Under the pieces are notes generated by a model. It was given only the letters and a program-made list of their open reading frames with translations. It had not been told where the DNA came from and searched no databases. Of a stretch of 12,617 nucleotides of DNA, positions 5,818-12,617 are shown piece by piece. The DNA is from a bacterium (GTDB taxonomy: Bacteria > Krumholzibacteriota > Krumholzibacteriia > Krumholzibacteriales > Krumholzibacteriaceae): contig JAFNGP010000069.1 in NCBI GenBank assembly GCA_017885175.1, positions 1,013-13,629 on the forward strand. The letters run 5' to 3'. Positions within the stretch are counted from its first letter, which is position 1. Every line of letters starts with the position of its first letter. The position numbers and the translations under genes were made by a program.

Positions 5818-8004
5818 TTAACGCCCGGTCTTTCTCCCGCTCAAGACCTTTGCGAGGACCTCGCCCAGCTCCTCCGCGCAATACGGCTTCGCGATGACTC
5901 CGTCGAACCCGTATTTCCGGTAGTCGGACATCACGAAATCGTCGCTGTATCCGCTCGAAACGATAGCGGTCGCGCCGGGATCGACGAGCCGAAGGAGCTC
6001 GATCGCCTCTCTTCCGCCCATGCCGCCGGTGACGGTCAGATCCATGATGACGGCATCGAACGGCTTCTTCGATTCCATGGCGTCGCGGTATGCGTCGATG
6101 GCCTCCATGCCGTGCCGCGCGAACGCGGTCTCGTATCCGAACCGCTCGAGGATCCTGCCGAGAACGCCCCGAACGATATCTTCGTCGTCCATAACGAGGA
6201 TTCTTCCATGGCCTTTGTGCGCCGCGCCGCTCGCGGCGGATTCGCGAGCCGACGCTCCCGATTCCATCGCGGCCGGCAGGTAGATCGAGAAGGTGGTCGC
6301 GACATCCGGCTCCGAGTCGACAAGAATGTGCCCGTCGTGCTTTCTCACGACGAAGTACGCGACGGCGAGCCCGAGGCCGCTATGCTGCTCTTCCTTCGTC
6401 GTGAAATACGGATCGAATATTTTGGACAAATCTTCGCGGGAAATGCCGACGCCTTGATCCTGTATCGATATCTTCACGTACTTCCGCGGCGAAAGAGGCA
6501 GAGCGGAATCCATCGCGACGTCGGCGTTTTCGGTCCGAACGGCGATCGTTCCGCCCTGGGACATCGCCTCGCGCGCGTTGATGACGATATTGTTTATGGC
6601 GTGGCTGATCTGCCCGGCGTCCGCGACGACCGGCCAGAGGTCGCCGGAAAGATCGAAACGACCCGAGATATTGGAGCCGCTCAGCGCGAACTGCACGGTA
6701 TCCCGAATGATCTCGTTGAGCGGCGTGATCTTCTTTATCGGCGCACCGCCTTTCGAGAACGTGAGAAGCTGCTGCGTGAGCGCGCTCGCCCGCATGGCGG
6801 CTTTCTCGATGTCGTCGAGGACGGCGTACGAATTGTCCTCGGCGCTCATCGACAGCCGCGCAAGCGACGCGTTGCCGATGATGGCGGTCAGGATATTGTT
6901 GAAATCGTGCGCGATGCCGCCGGCGAGAACCCCGAGCGATTCGAGCTTCTGCGACTTGACGATCTCCTCCTCGAGGCGCCGTTTCTCGGTGACGTCGCGA
7001 AGGACGAGGACCATCCCGACGAGCTCTCCGTCGGAGTTCCTGATCGGAGAGCCGCTGTCGGCGATGAGCCGCTCGGCGCCGTCGCGCGAGAGGAGGACGG
7101 TGCTCGCGGGAAGGCTTGCGGGCATGCCCGTATTCAACACCTCATCCAGCGGATTCCTGCGGGGCATGCGCGTCCGTTCGTCCAGGAGCATGAGAACGTC
7201 GTCGAGTTTCCGGCCGAGCGCTTCGGCGCCGGCCCAGCCCGAGAGCGTTTCGGCCGCCCGGTTGATGAAGGTGATCGTGCCTTTCGTATCCGCGACGACG
7301 ACGCCGTCGCCGATCGAAGCGAGCGTTACGGCAAGATGCTCCTTTTCCCGGGCGAGGTCTTCCTCGGCGTATTTGCGGGCGGTTATATCGAGCGTGACCT
7401 CCACGGCGCCGGTGACCCTCCCGTCGTCGTCGCGCACGGGATACCCTCTGATGTAGAACGCCCTCCCGTCGGGCGTGAAAACGTCGTTCTCCTGATGGAC
7501 CCCCGTCTGCATCGCCCTGAGAACGGGACAGACGACGCACGGCTCTCTTCGTCCGTGCCACAGCTCGTAGCAGTGCCGGCCGACGATATCTTCGGGCTGA
7601 AGCCCGAGAGAATCCGCGGAAGCCCTGTTCGCCCAGAGCGCGGTGAGATTCGTGTCCTGCAGCAGGATCATCTCCTGGATGTTCTCCATGATCGCGGCGC
7701 GCTTGAGCTCGTCTTCGCGGGCGATCTGGTCCGCCTTGCGCTGCTCCCTTCGCGCGAGGCTCACGCAGAAAGCGGAAAAACCGATCATGATCGCGAGGAA
7801 CGCGAGCCTCTCGACGATCAAGTTGAAATCTCTCGTAACAAGCTGGCCGGCAAACGAGCCGCCGGTGAAGCGGGAGTGCGCAAAGGCTTCAATGAGCCAG
7901 TAGACGACGGCGAGAAGCGCCGCGACGCCTATAATGGGGCCGAAAACGCGTGCGCCGCTTCGTTTCGCTCCTGATCGCGAGCTCGCTTTTTTCGAGAAAT
8001 GCAT
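5818..8004 (-). CDS. Membrane hybrid sensor histidine kinase (2 TM, PAS-PAS-HisKA-HATPase-REC)
   Basis: The protein has 728 residues. Two transmembrane helices (about 21-42 and 63-84) enclose a short external loop. PAS1 (about 100-210) contains a cysteine cluster, HCYELWHGRREPCVVCP (Cys145, Cys156, Cys159). PAS2 (about 222-340) follows. The HisKA H-box GGIAHDFNN gives phospho-acceptor His366. The HATPase domain shows the N-box NAREAM (Asn476), G1 DQGVG (Asp516), the F-box around 529-537 and G2 GLGL (543-546). The receiver (600-725) has Asp606-Asp607, phospho-acceptor Asp655, Ser683/684 and Lys706. All core residues are present, so it should be active. It would autophosphorylate on His366 and relay to Asp655. 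No separate response regulator or output-domain gene lies in the window, so its target and signal are unknown. GGAG four bases before the ATG supports the start. Confidence 0.95.
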   Translation of the reverse strand: MHFSKKASSRSGAKRSGARVFGPIIGVAALLAVVYWLIEAFAHSRFTGGSFAGQLVTRDFNLIVERLAFLAIMIGFSAFCVSLARREQRKADQIAREDELKRAAIMENIQEMILLQDTNLTALWANRASADSLGLQPEDIVGRHCYELWHGRREPCVVCPVLRAMQTGVHQENDVFTPDGRAFYIRGYPVRDDDGRVTGAVEVTLDITARKYAEEDLAREKEHLAVTLASIGDGVVVADTKGTITFINRAAETLSGWAGAEALGRKLDDVLMLLDERTRMPRRNPLDEVLNTGMPASLPASTVLLSRDGAERLIADSGSPIRNSDGELVGMVLVLRDVTEKRRLEEEIVKSQKLESLGVLAGGIAHDFNNILTAIIGNASLARLSMSAEDNSYAVLDDIEKAAMRASALTQQLLTFSKGGAPIKKITPLNEIIRDTVQFALSGSNISGRFDLSGDLWPVVADAGQISHAINNIVINAREAMSQGGTIAVRTENADVAMDSALPLSPRKYVKISIQDQGVGISREDLSKIFDPYFTTKEEQHSGLGLAVAYFVVRKHDGHILVDSEPDVATTFSIYLPAAMESGASARESAASGAAHKGHGRILVMDDEDIVRGVLGRILERFGYETAFARHGMEAIDAYRDAMESKKPFDAVIMDLTVTGGMGGREAIELLRLVDPGATAIVSSGYSDDFVMSDYRKYGFDGVIAKPYCAEELGEVLAKVLSGRKTGR

Positions 8005-8059
8005 CGTTCTCCGTCGAATCCGGAATCTGGCCGCCCTTTGTCCGCCGCCTCACCTTACC

Positions 8060-8097
8060 ATACCGGACGCCGTCGAGACAAGAGCGCCCTGCGGTAT
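8060..8097 (-). other. Stem-loop just after the glycosyltransferase stop codon
   Basis: On the minus strand ATACCG (8092-8097) pairs with CGGTAT (8060-8065). An inner GGCGC/GCGTC helix (one G-U pair) extends the stem past a 3-base bulge, leaving a 13-base loop. It begins two bases after the stop codon. No U-run follows, so it may be a weak terminator or a 3'-end processing structure. The gap to the kinase gene is only 94 bases, so read-through into it is plausible. Confidence 0.3.
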
Positions 8098-8098
8098 T

Positions 8099-9682
8099 TC
8101 AATTCGCCGGAGGTTTATAGAGGATCGTGCAGATCTCGCCTCCCTGCCGCGAGATGGTGAATACCTTCCGGAATTCCCCCGATTGCTCCAGGGCCAGGCG
8201 GCTCGGGCGAAGATAATCGAACGGAACGAGTATCACATAGGTGTTGCCGGGAATCGCGATTCTTCCCGCGCGGGAGGGGACGGCGGGTAAACGCAGAACC
8301 CTGAGATCCGCCCTGCCGATGGCATCCTTCATCAGATCCGTATGGAAAACAGGCGGAGTTCCGGATATATAGAGAGCCACGACATAGGCGTTCGGGGCCG
8401 CGAAGCGATCGATCCATCGCTCGGCCTCCCGATATGAATTCAACCAGTAATCCCAGGAATCGGCGAGTCCCTTTTCCTGCGCACCCTTCAATCCCCCGGC
8501 CAGGGCGTTGAAGAAAGTCGTTTGATAGGGATGGGTCGTCACGACGCCCCACAGGCTCGCTCCTACCGTCACGGCCGCGATCGCCCGGGCGAGCGTCTCC
8601 CTGTCCCTCTTCAGCTTTCTCGCGAGGAAACCCGCGGTCTCGCCGATTCCGATCGAGGACAGGATACAGAAGGGAACGAGAAAGACCAGGAAGTGTCTCA
8701 TTCCGTTATGATAGGTCAAGGTGCGGGGAAAACACGGGATGGCGAGGGGCAGCGTCAGCCAGACGAGAAGGAGCGAATGGAGGGGCGACGCGCGATATCT
8801 CCTTGCCGCCGCGAACAGACCGATCAGAGCGAAGATCAATACGAGGAGCGGAGTCCTGAACAGAACCTGCGCGAACGGATTCAGGCTGAACGAGCCGCTC
8901 CGCCCGTAGGTGATCTCCTTCACATGCTCGTGCCAGGTGCCGAGAAAGGACAGCTTGTCTCCGACTCCCCAGAAGGCCGGAGCGTAGAAGGCGAGCACGA
9001 TGGCGAGCGCCGCGCACATGCCGGCGAGCAGATGGAAGATCGATCCCGGCCCGGGTAACCGCGTTCCCGGTTCCCGCGTTCCCGGCCGAATGAGGATCCA
9101 GACGAGAAGCACGGGAAGAACGAAAAGAGCATAGGTCTTGATCGCGATCGCGCAGCCCAGCAGAACGAAGAACCCGTAGAAATATTTCAGCGCGCGCGTG
9201 AAGGTCCATTCGACGAAGCACATGACGGAGAGAGAGAAGAAGATCAGGAGAGGCACGTCCTTCAGATTGTTGAACGTCTGGCCCCAGTAATACGGGAAGG
9301 TCAAAAGTAGCCCTGCGGCCGCGAGCCCGTGGAGAGCGCTCCAGTGCCTCCTGACGAAGAAGAAAAGGCACGCCAGGAAAAGAGCCGTCATGGGAAGCAG
9401 AACGATATGGCGCGCCGCCGTGGCGTCGTACAGGCCGAGGCGGTCATGAAGCAGGCGCTTCGCCGCGTCGGCGGCGACGAAGATATACGCTCCGTGCATT
9501 TGCCATTGGAGAGCGTCTCGATCCACGCGGCCCGTCAGAAGGTAGTCCAGATGCATCTCGCCTTCGCGAAAATTCTTCTGGCTGTCGGTGTTCATCCCGT
9601 AGTCGTCGACGACGAAGAGCCCGGCGAACAGAAAGAGGGCGAGACCGGTGAAGAGGATTCGTTCTGTCGTGACAAGCTTCAT
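8099..9682 (-). CDS. GT-C fold membrane glycosyltransferase, GT39/PMT-like
   Basis: This is a 527-residue polytopic protein with about ten hydrophobic segments. The acidic pair Asp26-Asp27 follows the first transmembrane helix and would sit in the first external loop, where GT-C enzymes keep their catalytic Asp/Glu. A later NNLKDVPLLIFF segment (Lys141-Asp142) matches a conserved GT39 loop. The last 120 residues or so are soluble. By family, it should transfer a sugar from a polyprenyl-phosphate carrier to a protein or glycan at the outer face of the inner membrane; the acceptor is unknown. The ATG at 9682 overlaps the ychF stop (ATGA), implying translational coupling. The frame stays open further upstream to 10288, but that part is out-of-frame ychF sequence with no domain character. 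A cytosolic loop holds a 5-residue repeat (RPGTR-EPGTR-LPGPG, about 199-213). Confidence 0.92.
   Translation of the reverse strand: MKLVTTERILFTGLALFLFAGLFVVDDYGMNTDSQKNFREGEMHLDYLLTGRVDRDALQWQMHGAYIFVAADAAKRLLHDRLGLYDATAARHIVLLPMTALFLACLFFFVRRHWSALHGLAAAGLLLTFPYYWGQTFNNLKDVPLLIFFSLSVMCFVEWTFTRALKYFYGFFVLLGCAIAIKTYALFVLPVLLVWILIRPGTREPGTRLPGPGSIFHLLAGMCAALAIVLAFYAPAFWGVGDKLSFLGTWHEHVKEITYGRSGSFSLNPFAQVLFRTPLLVLIFALIGLFAAARRYRASPLHSLLLVWLTLPLAIPCFPRTLTYHNGMRHFLVFLVPFCILSSIGIGETAGFLARKLKRDRETLARAIAAVTVGASLWGVVTTHPYQTTFFNALAGGLKGAQEKGLADSWDYWLNSYREAERWIDRFAAPNAYVVALYISGTPPVFHTDLMKDAIGRADLRVLRLPAVPSRAGRIAIPGNTYVILVPFDYLRPSRLALEQSGEFRKVFTISRQGGEICTILYKPPAN
9060..9087. repeat. Two-copy 15-bp tandem repeat inside the glycosyltransferase gene
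   Basis: The segment CGCGTTCCCGG recurs with a 15-bp period. It encodes the PGTR repeat in a predicted cytosolic loop between membrane helices. Since 15 bp is five codons, gain or loss of a unit would keep the frame. Confidence 0.5.
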
Positions 9683-10773
9683 ACGCTGAATCTGAAATCG
9701 ATGATGTCGCCGTCCTGGACCACGTACGTCTTGCCCTCGAGCCGCAAGAGGCCCTTCGCGCGCGCGGCGGCCAGACTCCCGGCCTCGAGAAAATCGTCGC
9801 AGGAAATCACCTCGGCGCGGATGAAGCCCCTCTCGAGGTCGGTATGGATTTTGCCGGCGGCCGCGTGCGCCGCGATCCCCTTCCTCACGGTCCAGGCGCG
9901 GACCTCGTCCTCGCCGACGGTCAGGAACGAGATCAGCCCGAGCAGAGCGTACGATTCCTTGATCACGCGCTCGCGCGCCGAAACGTCGACTCCGAGATCC
10001 TGCAGAAAGTCCGCCGCTTCCTCGGCGGGAAGATGGGCGATTTCCATTTCGATCTTCCCCGAGAGAACGATCGGCGTCAAGAAGTTCTCCGCGAACCGGG
10101 CGATCCTGTCCCGGATCGTATCCCGCCAGGAAGAGCTCTTGGCGCTCTGCAGGCCCGATTCGTCGACGTTGATCACCGCCATGACGGGCAGCCTCGAAAT
10201 GAATTCGAGATGCCTGAGCGCCCTCTCCTCGGTCGCGTCGAATTCGAGATAGCGCAGGGGCATCTCCCTTTCCAGAGCCTCCCTGCATTTGAGGACCGCC
10301 GCGCGTTCCTCTTTCCTCGGCGGGTGGCCTTTTCTGGCGGACTCATCCATATTGATCAGCCGCTTTTCGGCGAGGTCGAGATCGTAGATCAGCAGCTCGG
10401 CCTCGAGAGTCTCGAAGTCGCGAATCGGATCGACGCCGCCGAGGGGATGCGTCACGCTATCGTCGTCGAACCCGCGGAGCACGTATACGAGCGCGTCCGA
10501 ATCCTTGATGAACTCGATGACCTTCCTGTTCTGCGCGGCGTCGCCCCTCGTGAGCCCCAGATAATCCATGTACTGGATTCTCGCGTGCGTGTGCTTCTTG
10601 GGCTTGAAGATCCTCACGAGCTCGTCGATGCGCCGGTCGGGCACCTTGATGATCGCCACGTTCGGCTTGGTTTCGGACGCGGAATAGCCCGCCGTCGCGG
10701 CGTCCCGTCCCGTGAGGCTGTTGAAAAGGGTCGTGCGACCCGAATTCGAGATTCCGACGAGCGCGAGCTTCAT
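9679..10773 (-). CDS. ychF: YchF/OLA1-family P-loop ATPase with TGS domain (variant P-loop)
   Basis: The protein has 364 residues, the normal YchF length (E. coli about 363). The G domain has P-loop GISNSGRTT (7-15), switch II DYLG (Asp70-Gly73) and an NVDE specificity motif (202-205). NxxE instead of NKxD is the family hallmark linked to ATP rather than GTP use. THPLGGVDP (108-116) carries His109, aligning with the hydrolysis-linked His114 of E. coli YchF. A helical insertion lies at about 120-190 and the TGS domain at about 278-362. The odd point is Arg13 where the invariant P-loop lysine should be; the codon is CGC, so this is not a one-base misread of AAA or AAG. YchF proteins bind ribosomes and act in stress and translation control. 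GAGG lies about ten bases before the ATG. It shares an ATGA overlap with the glycosyltransferase downstream and is divergent from the gene at 10851. Confidence 0.94.
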   Translation of the reverse strand: MKLALVGISNSGRTTLFNSLTGRDAATAGYSASETKPNVAIIKVPDRRIDELVRIFKPKKHTHARIQYMDYLGLTRGDAAQNRKVIEFIKDSDALVYVLRGFDDDSVTHPLGGVDPIRDFETLEAELLIYDLDLAEKRLINMDESARKGHPPRKEERAAVLKCREALEREMPLRYLEFDATEERALRHLEFISRLPVMAVINVDESGLQSAKSSSWRDTIRDRIARFAENFLTPIVLSGKIEMEIAHLPAEEAADFLQDLGVDVSARERVIKESYALLGLISFLTVGEDEVRAWTVRKGIAAHAAAGKIHTDLERGFIRAEVISCDDFLEAGSLAAARAKGLLRLEGKTYVVQDGDIIDFRFSV

Positions 10774-10814
10774 TCCGGCGTTTCCTCGTTCAAGCGACGC
10801 TCCCCGCTAACATC

Positions 10815-10843
10815 TTGACAGAGATTCGAAATTAACCTACTAC
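10815..10843 (+). promoter_or_regulatory. Promoter for the divergent glycosyltransferase, predicting a leaderless mRNA
   Basis: A perfect TTGACA (10815-10820) is followed after 17 bases by TACTAC (10838-10843), a poor -10. The expected start is 10850-10851, on or next to the ATG at 10851. No Shine-Dalgarno precedes that ATG. Confidence 0.5.
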
Positions 10844-10844
10844 C

Positions 10845-10873
10845 GTCATAATGAACATCCGAACCATAGGCAA
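10845..10873 (-). promoter_or_regulatory. ychF: Possible ychF promoter overlapping the divergent gene start
   Basis: On the minus strand TTGCCT (10868-10873) and TATGAC (10845-10850) are 17 bases apart, each matching four of six consensus positions. It would give a leader of about 65 bases. The -35 lies inside the divergent coding region and the two -10 boxes are adjacent, so the two promoters would compete. Confidence 0.3.
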
Positions 10874-12032
10874 GGAAAAGTTCGTCCTCGCGGTAATGGT
10901 CGCCACCCTTGCCCTCCGGTTCGCCTGGGGAATCTCTCTGGACCCGCATCAATTGTACTTTCCCGATTCCCGGCAGTGGAGCGGGATCGCCTTGAATTTC
11001 CTCTCGGGAGACGGCCTGATCACCGACGAGGGAGCGAAGGCGTTGAGGCCTCCGGTCTACAGCCTGTTTCTCTCTTTCATATATTTCATTTTCGGGAAAG
11101 AGAATCTTCTCGCCGTGAGAATAATTCAGGCTCTCATCTCTTCATGCACCTGTTTGATCGTCTACCTGCTCGGGAAAATAATATTCAACGAAGCCGCGGC
11201 GAAGATCTCCATGGCCGCTTGCGCGGTCTATCCCTTCTTCATCTATTACAGCGGGGCCGTTCTTACCGAGACACTCTTTATTTTCATACTATCGCTGATC
11301 ATGCTGTTTCTTTCCGGCAAGAGATTCATGCCGGCGGGCGTTTTCTTCGGTCTCGGAATTCTCTGCCGGACCGAACTGGTCGTTTTCTTCTTTTGCGCGC
11401 TCGCCGGGATGTTTATCGTCCTGCGCAGGAAAGAGGCGCTCAAGAGAGCGATCGTCATGGCGGCGATAACCGGAGCGATACTCCTTCCCTGGGCGCTCAG
11501 AAATTATCGCGTGTTTCACGCATTCGTCCCGCTGACCACGATGAGCGGATATACTTTTTACGAGGGGAACAGTCCGCACAACCCGACCGGCGGCCCGGCC
11601 GGCGCCCTTCCCTTCCCCGACACGCGGGGAATGGGCGAAATCGAAAAGGACCGCTTCCTGAGGCATGAGGCGATTCGGGCGATCCGGGAGAATCCTCGCC
11701 GGATGGCCGGGCTCCTCTGGAGCAAATTCAAACGCCTCTGGAACATCAAGCTGAATACGGACAATCCGGCGTACGCTTCCAGGCTCGCCGTTCTGGCGAG
11801 CGTGATCAGCTTCGCGCCGGTGTTGATCTTTTTCGTCATCGGCCTCGTCGTTTCCTGGAAACGGAGAGGAGAGTTGATCTACGTGTATTTTCTGACTCTC
11901 CATACGACGGCGATCAATCTGGCCTTCGTATCGTCGCTGCGATACCGCCTGCCGCTCGAGCCTTTCATGATTATCGTCGCAAGCTACGCGTTGGTCGTCG
12001 TCTCGCGGCGTATCGGCGCGCACCGAGGGTAA
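10851..12032 (+). CDS. GT-C fold membrane glycosyltransferase, ArnT/PMT-like
   Basis: This 393-residue polytopic protein has about eight or nine hydrophobic segments. The first external loop holds PDSRQWSGIALNFLSGDG (from 38), where Asp39 fits the catalytic acid position of GT-C enzymes, followed by RPPVYSLFLSF (66-76). A TETLF helix start (139-143) and a terminal YRLPLEPF motif complete the usual pattern of this superfamily. It probably moves a sugar from a polyprenyl-phosphate donor onto an envelope acceptor. It is not a close copy of the 8099-9682 enzyme and lacks that protein's long C-terminal tail. ATG 10851 is the only reasonable start: TAA at 10833 blocks extension and no GTG or TTG lies between. 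The gene uses more AT-ending codons (several ATA, AAT) than its neighbours, a mild hint of different ancestry. Confidence 0.92.
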   Translation: MNIRTIGKEKFVLAVMVATLALRFAWGISLDPHQLYFPDSRQWSGIALNFLSGDGLITDEGAKALRPPVYSLFLSFIYFIFGKENLLAVRIIQALISSCTCLIVYLLGKIIFNEAAAKISMAACAVYPFFIYYSGAVLTETLFIFILSLIMLFLSGKRFMPAGVFFGLGILCRTELVVFFFCALAGMFIVLRRKEALKRAIVMAAITGAILLPWALRNYRVFHAFVPLTTMSGYTFYEGNSPHNPTGGPAGALPFPDTRGMGEIEKDRFLRHEAIRAIRENPRRMAGLLWSKFKRLWNIKLNTDNPAYASRLAVLASVISFAPVLIFFVIGLVVSWKRRGELIYVYFLTLHTTAINLAFVSSLRYRLPLEPFMIIVASYALVVVSRRIGAHRG

Positions 12033-12038
12033 ATACGC

Positions 12039-12067
12039 TTGACTCGACGCGCCGCGTCACTCACTAT
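12039..12067 (+). promoter_or_regulatory. Candidate promoter for the OmpA-domain gene
   Basis: TTGACT (12039-12044) and CACTAT (12062-12067) are 17 bases apart; the -35 is good and the -10 weak. A GACGC-GCC-GCGTC inverted repeat (12046-12058) fills the spacer. The predicted start gives a leader of about 30 bases with a strong Shine-Dalgarno. Confidence 0.4.
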
Positions 12068-12104
12068 CGTTCCGGTTCGATCATTCAGACAAAGGAGGAG
12101 CGGC

Positions 12105-12617
12105 ATGCGCAACATTATCATATTCGTCCTTCTGACCGTCATGGTCGCGGGGGTGCACGAATCCTGCGGCATGAGCAGAACGATGAAAGGCACGGGCATC
12201 GGCGCCGCGGCGGGGGGCGTCGTGGGCGGGATCATCGGCAAGCAGACCGGCAACACCGCGGTCGGCGCAATCATCGGAGCGGCGATCGGCGGCGCGGCCG
12301 GCGCCTACATCGGCAACTATATGGACAAGCAGGCCGAGGAGATGCAGGCCGATCTCCAGGGCGCGAAGGTCGAGCGCGTCGGCGAAGGCATCAAGATCAC
12401 CTTCGATTCGGGCATTCTCTACGACGTCAACAAGGCCACCCTGCGGCCCGAGGCGAAAACGAATCTCGACAAGATGGCGGTCATCCTCAACAAGTACCCC
12501 GACACGAACATCCTGATCGAGGGGCACACCGACGCGACGGGCACGGACGAGCTCAACCTCGAGCTCTCGAGAAATCGCGCGTCGTCCGTGTCGAATTACC
12601 TCGCGGGCCTCGGCGTC
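12105..12617 (+). CDS. Glycine-zipper and OmpA-domain envelope protein, 3' end beyond the window
   Basis: 171 codons are visible with no stop before the edge. The N-terminal 20 residues are a signal sequence ending HESCG. Cys21 may be lipidated, but His at -3 makes the lipobox poor. Residues 29-72 are a glycine zipper (GTGIGAAAGGVVGGIIG and a second copy), as in YMGG/Gly-zipper outer membrane proteins. From about 93 an OmpA/MotB-type peptidoglycan-binding domain begins, with ITFDSGILYDVN, GHTDATG (140-146, Asp143) and NLELSRNRA (151-159, Arg158 region). The overall plan is that of YiaD/Pal-like proteins that tie the outer membrane to peptidoglycan. About 20-30 more residues are expected. GGAGGAG lies a few bases before the ATG. 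It follows the glycosyltransferase by 72 bases. Confidence 0.93.
   Translation, partial: MRNIIIFVLLTVMVAGVHESCGMSRTMKGTGIGAAAGGVVGGIIGKQTGNTAVGAIIGAAIGGAAGAYIGNYMDKQAEEMQADLQGAKVERVGEGIKITFDSGILYDVNKATLRPEAKTNLDKMAVILNKYPDTNILIEGHTDATGTDELNLELSRNRASSVSNYLAGLGV

Noticed and set aside
3708..5897. Plus-strand open frame of over 700 codons opposite the two beta-helix genes
   Set aside because: It crosses two real genes and both intergenic gaps. Composition is low-complexity Arg/Ala/Val and no ribosome-binding site or domain is seen.
5758..7974. Plus-strand open frame of over 700 codons opposite the histidine kinase
   Set aside because: It is an antisense shadow caused by GC-rich third positions. 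The translation is Arg/Asp/Val-rich with no domain, and the minus-strand kinase is complete with all motifs.
9683..10288. N-terminal extension of the 8099-9682 glycosyltransferase
   Set aside because: It is the shadow frame of ychF, rich in Arg and Gly. The membrane protein begins naturally at the ATG overlapping the ychF stop.
1..12617. tRNA or rRNA genes, CRISPR array, insertion sequence, defence or secretion gene cluster
   Set aside because: None was seen. No spaced direct repeats, transposase motifs, cloverleaf-like segments or known defence domains appear on either strand.

Overview
The window is 12.6 kb of GC-rich, gene-dense bacterial chromosome with nine protein genes. Two of them run off the edges. 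I see no RNA gene, insertion sequence, CRISPR array or phage gene. The organism is diderm (Gram-negative type), judging from an OmpA-type peptidoglycan-binding protein, signal peptides, a probable lipoprotein and large secreted beta-helix proteins. Its phylum cannot be fixed from this sequence. The style of the secreted proteins (FnIII plus beta-helix, and a C-terminal WG-x2-K-x2-Y tail) would suit an uncultured FCB-group-like lineage, but that is only inference.

Left part (1-5609, all minus strand): a secreted-protein block. A partial matrixin-type zinc metalloprotease (1-1600) is preceded by a small secreted protein (1616-2164). The small gene's stop codon is 15 bases from the protease start, so the two form an operon. 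Their likely promoter is a near-consensus sigma70 site at 2476-2504, embedded in two concentric inverted repeats, followed by a leader of about 300 bases. Upstream lie two right-handed parallel beta-helix proteins: a cysteine-rich one with Pmp-like repeats (2549-3880, with its own promoter at 3927-3955) and a probable lipoprotein with an FnIII domain and a beta-helix (3990-5609).

Middle (5818-10773, minus strand): a membrane-bound hybrid histidine kinase with two PAS domains and a C-terminal receiver (5818-8004). Upstream of it, a GT-C/GT39-like membrane glycosyltransferase (8099-9682) overlaps the stop of a YchF/OLA1-family P-loop ATPase (9679-10773) through an ATGA junction. This YchF has arginine in place of the P-loop lysine.

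Right part (plus strand): a second GT-C-type membrane glycosyltransferase (10851-12032) is transcribed divergently from ychF. It appears to have a leaderless start. It is followed by the start of a glycine-zipper/OmpA-domain protein (12105 to the window end).

The common theme is the cell envelope: two lipid-linked-sugar transferases, a peptidoglycan anchor, surface beta-helix proteins and a secreted protease. I find no clear new multi-gene system. The observations most worth checking are the nested palindrome over the 2476-2504 promoter, the altered YchF P-loop with its coupled glycosyltransferase, and the leaderless divergent start.
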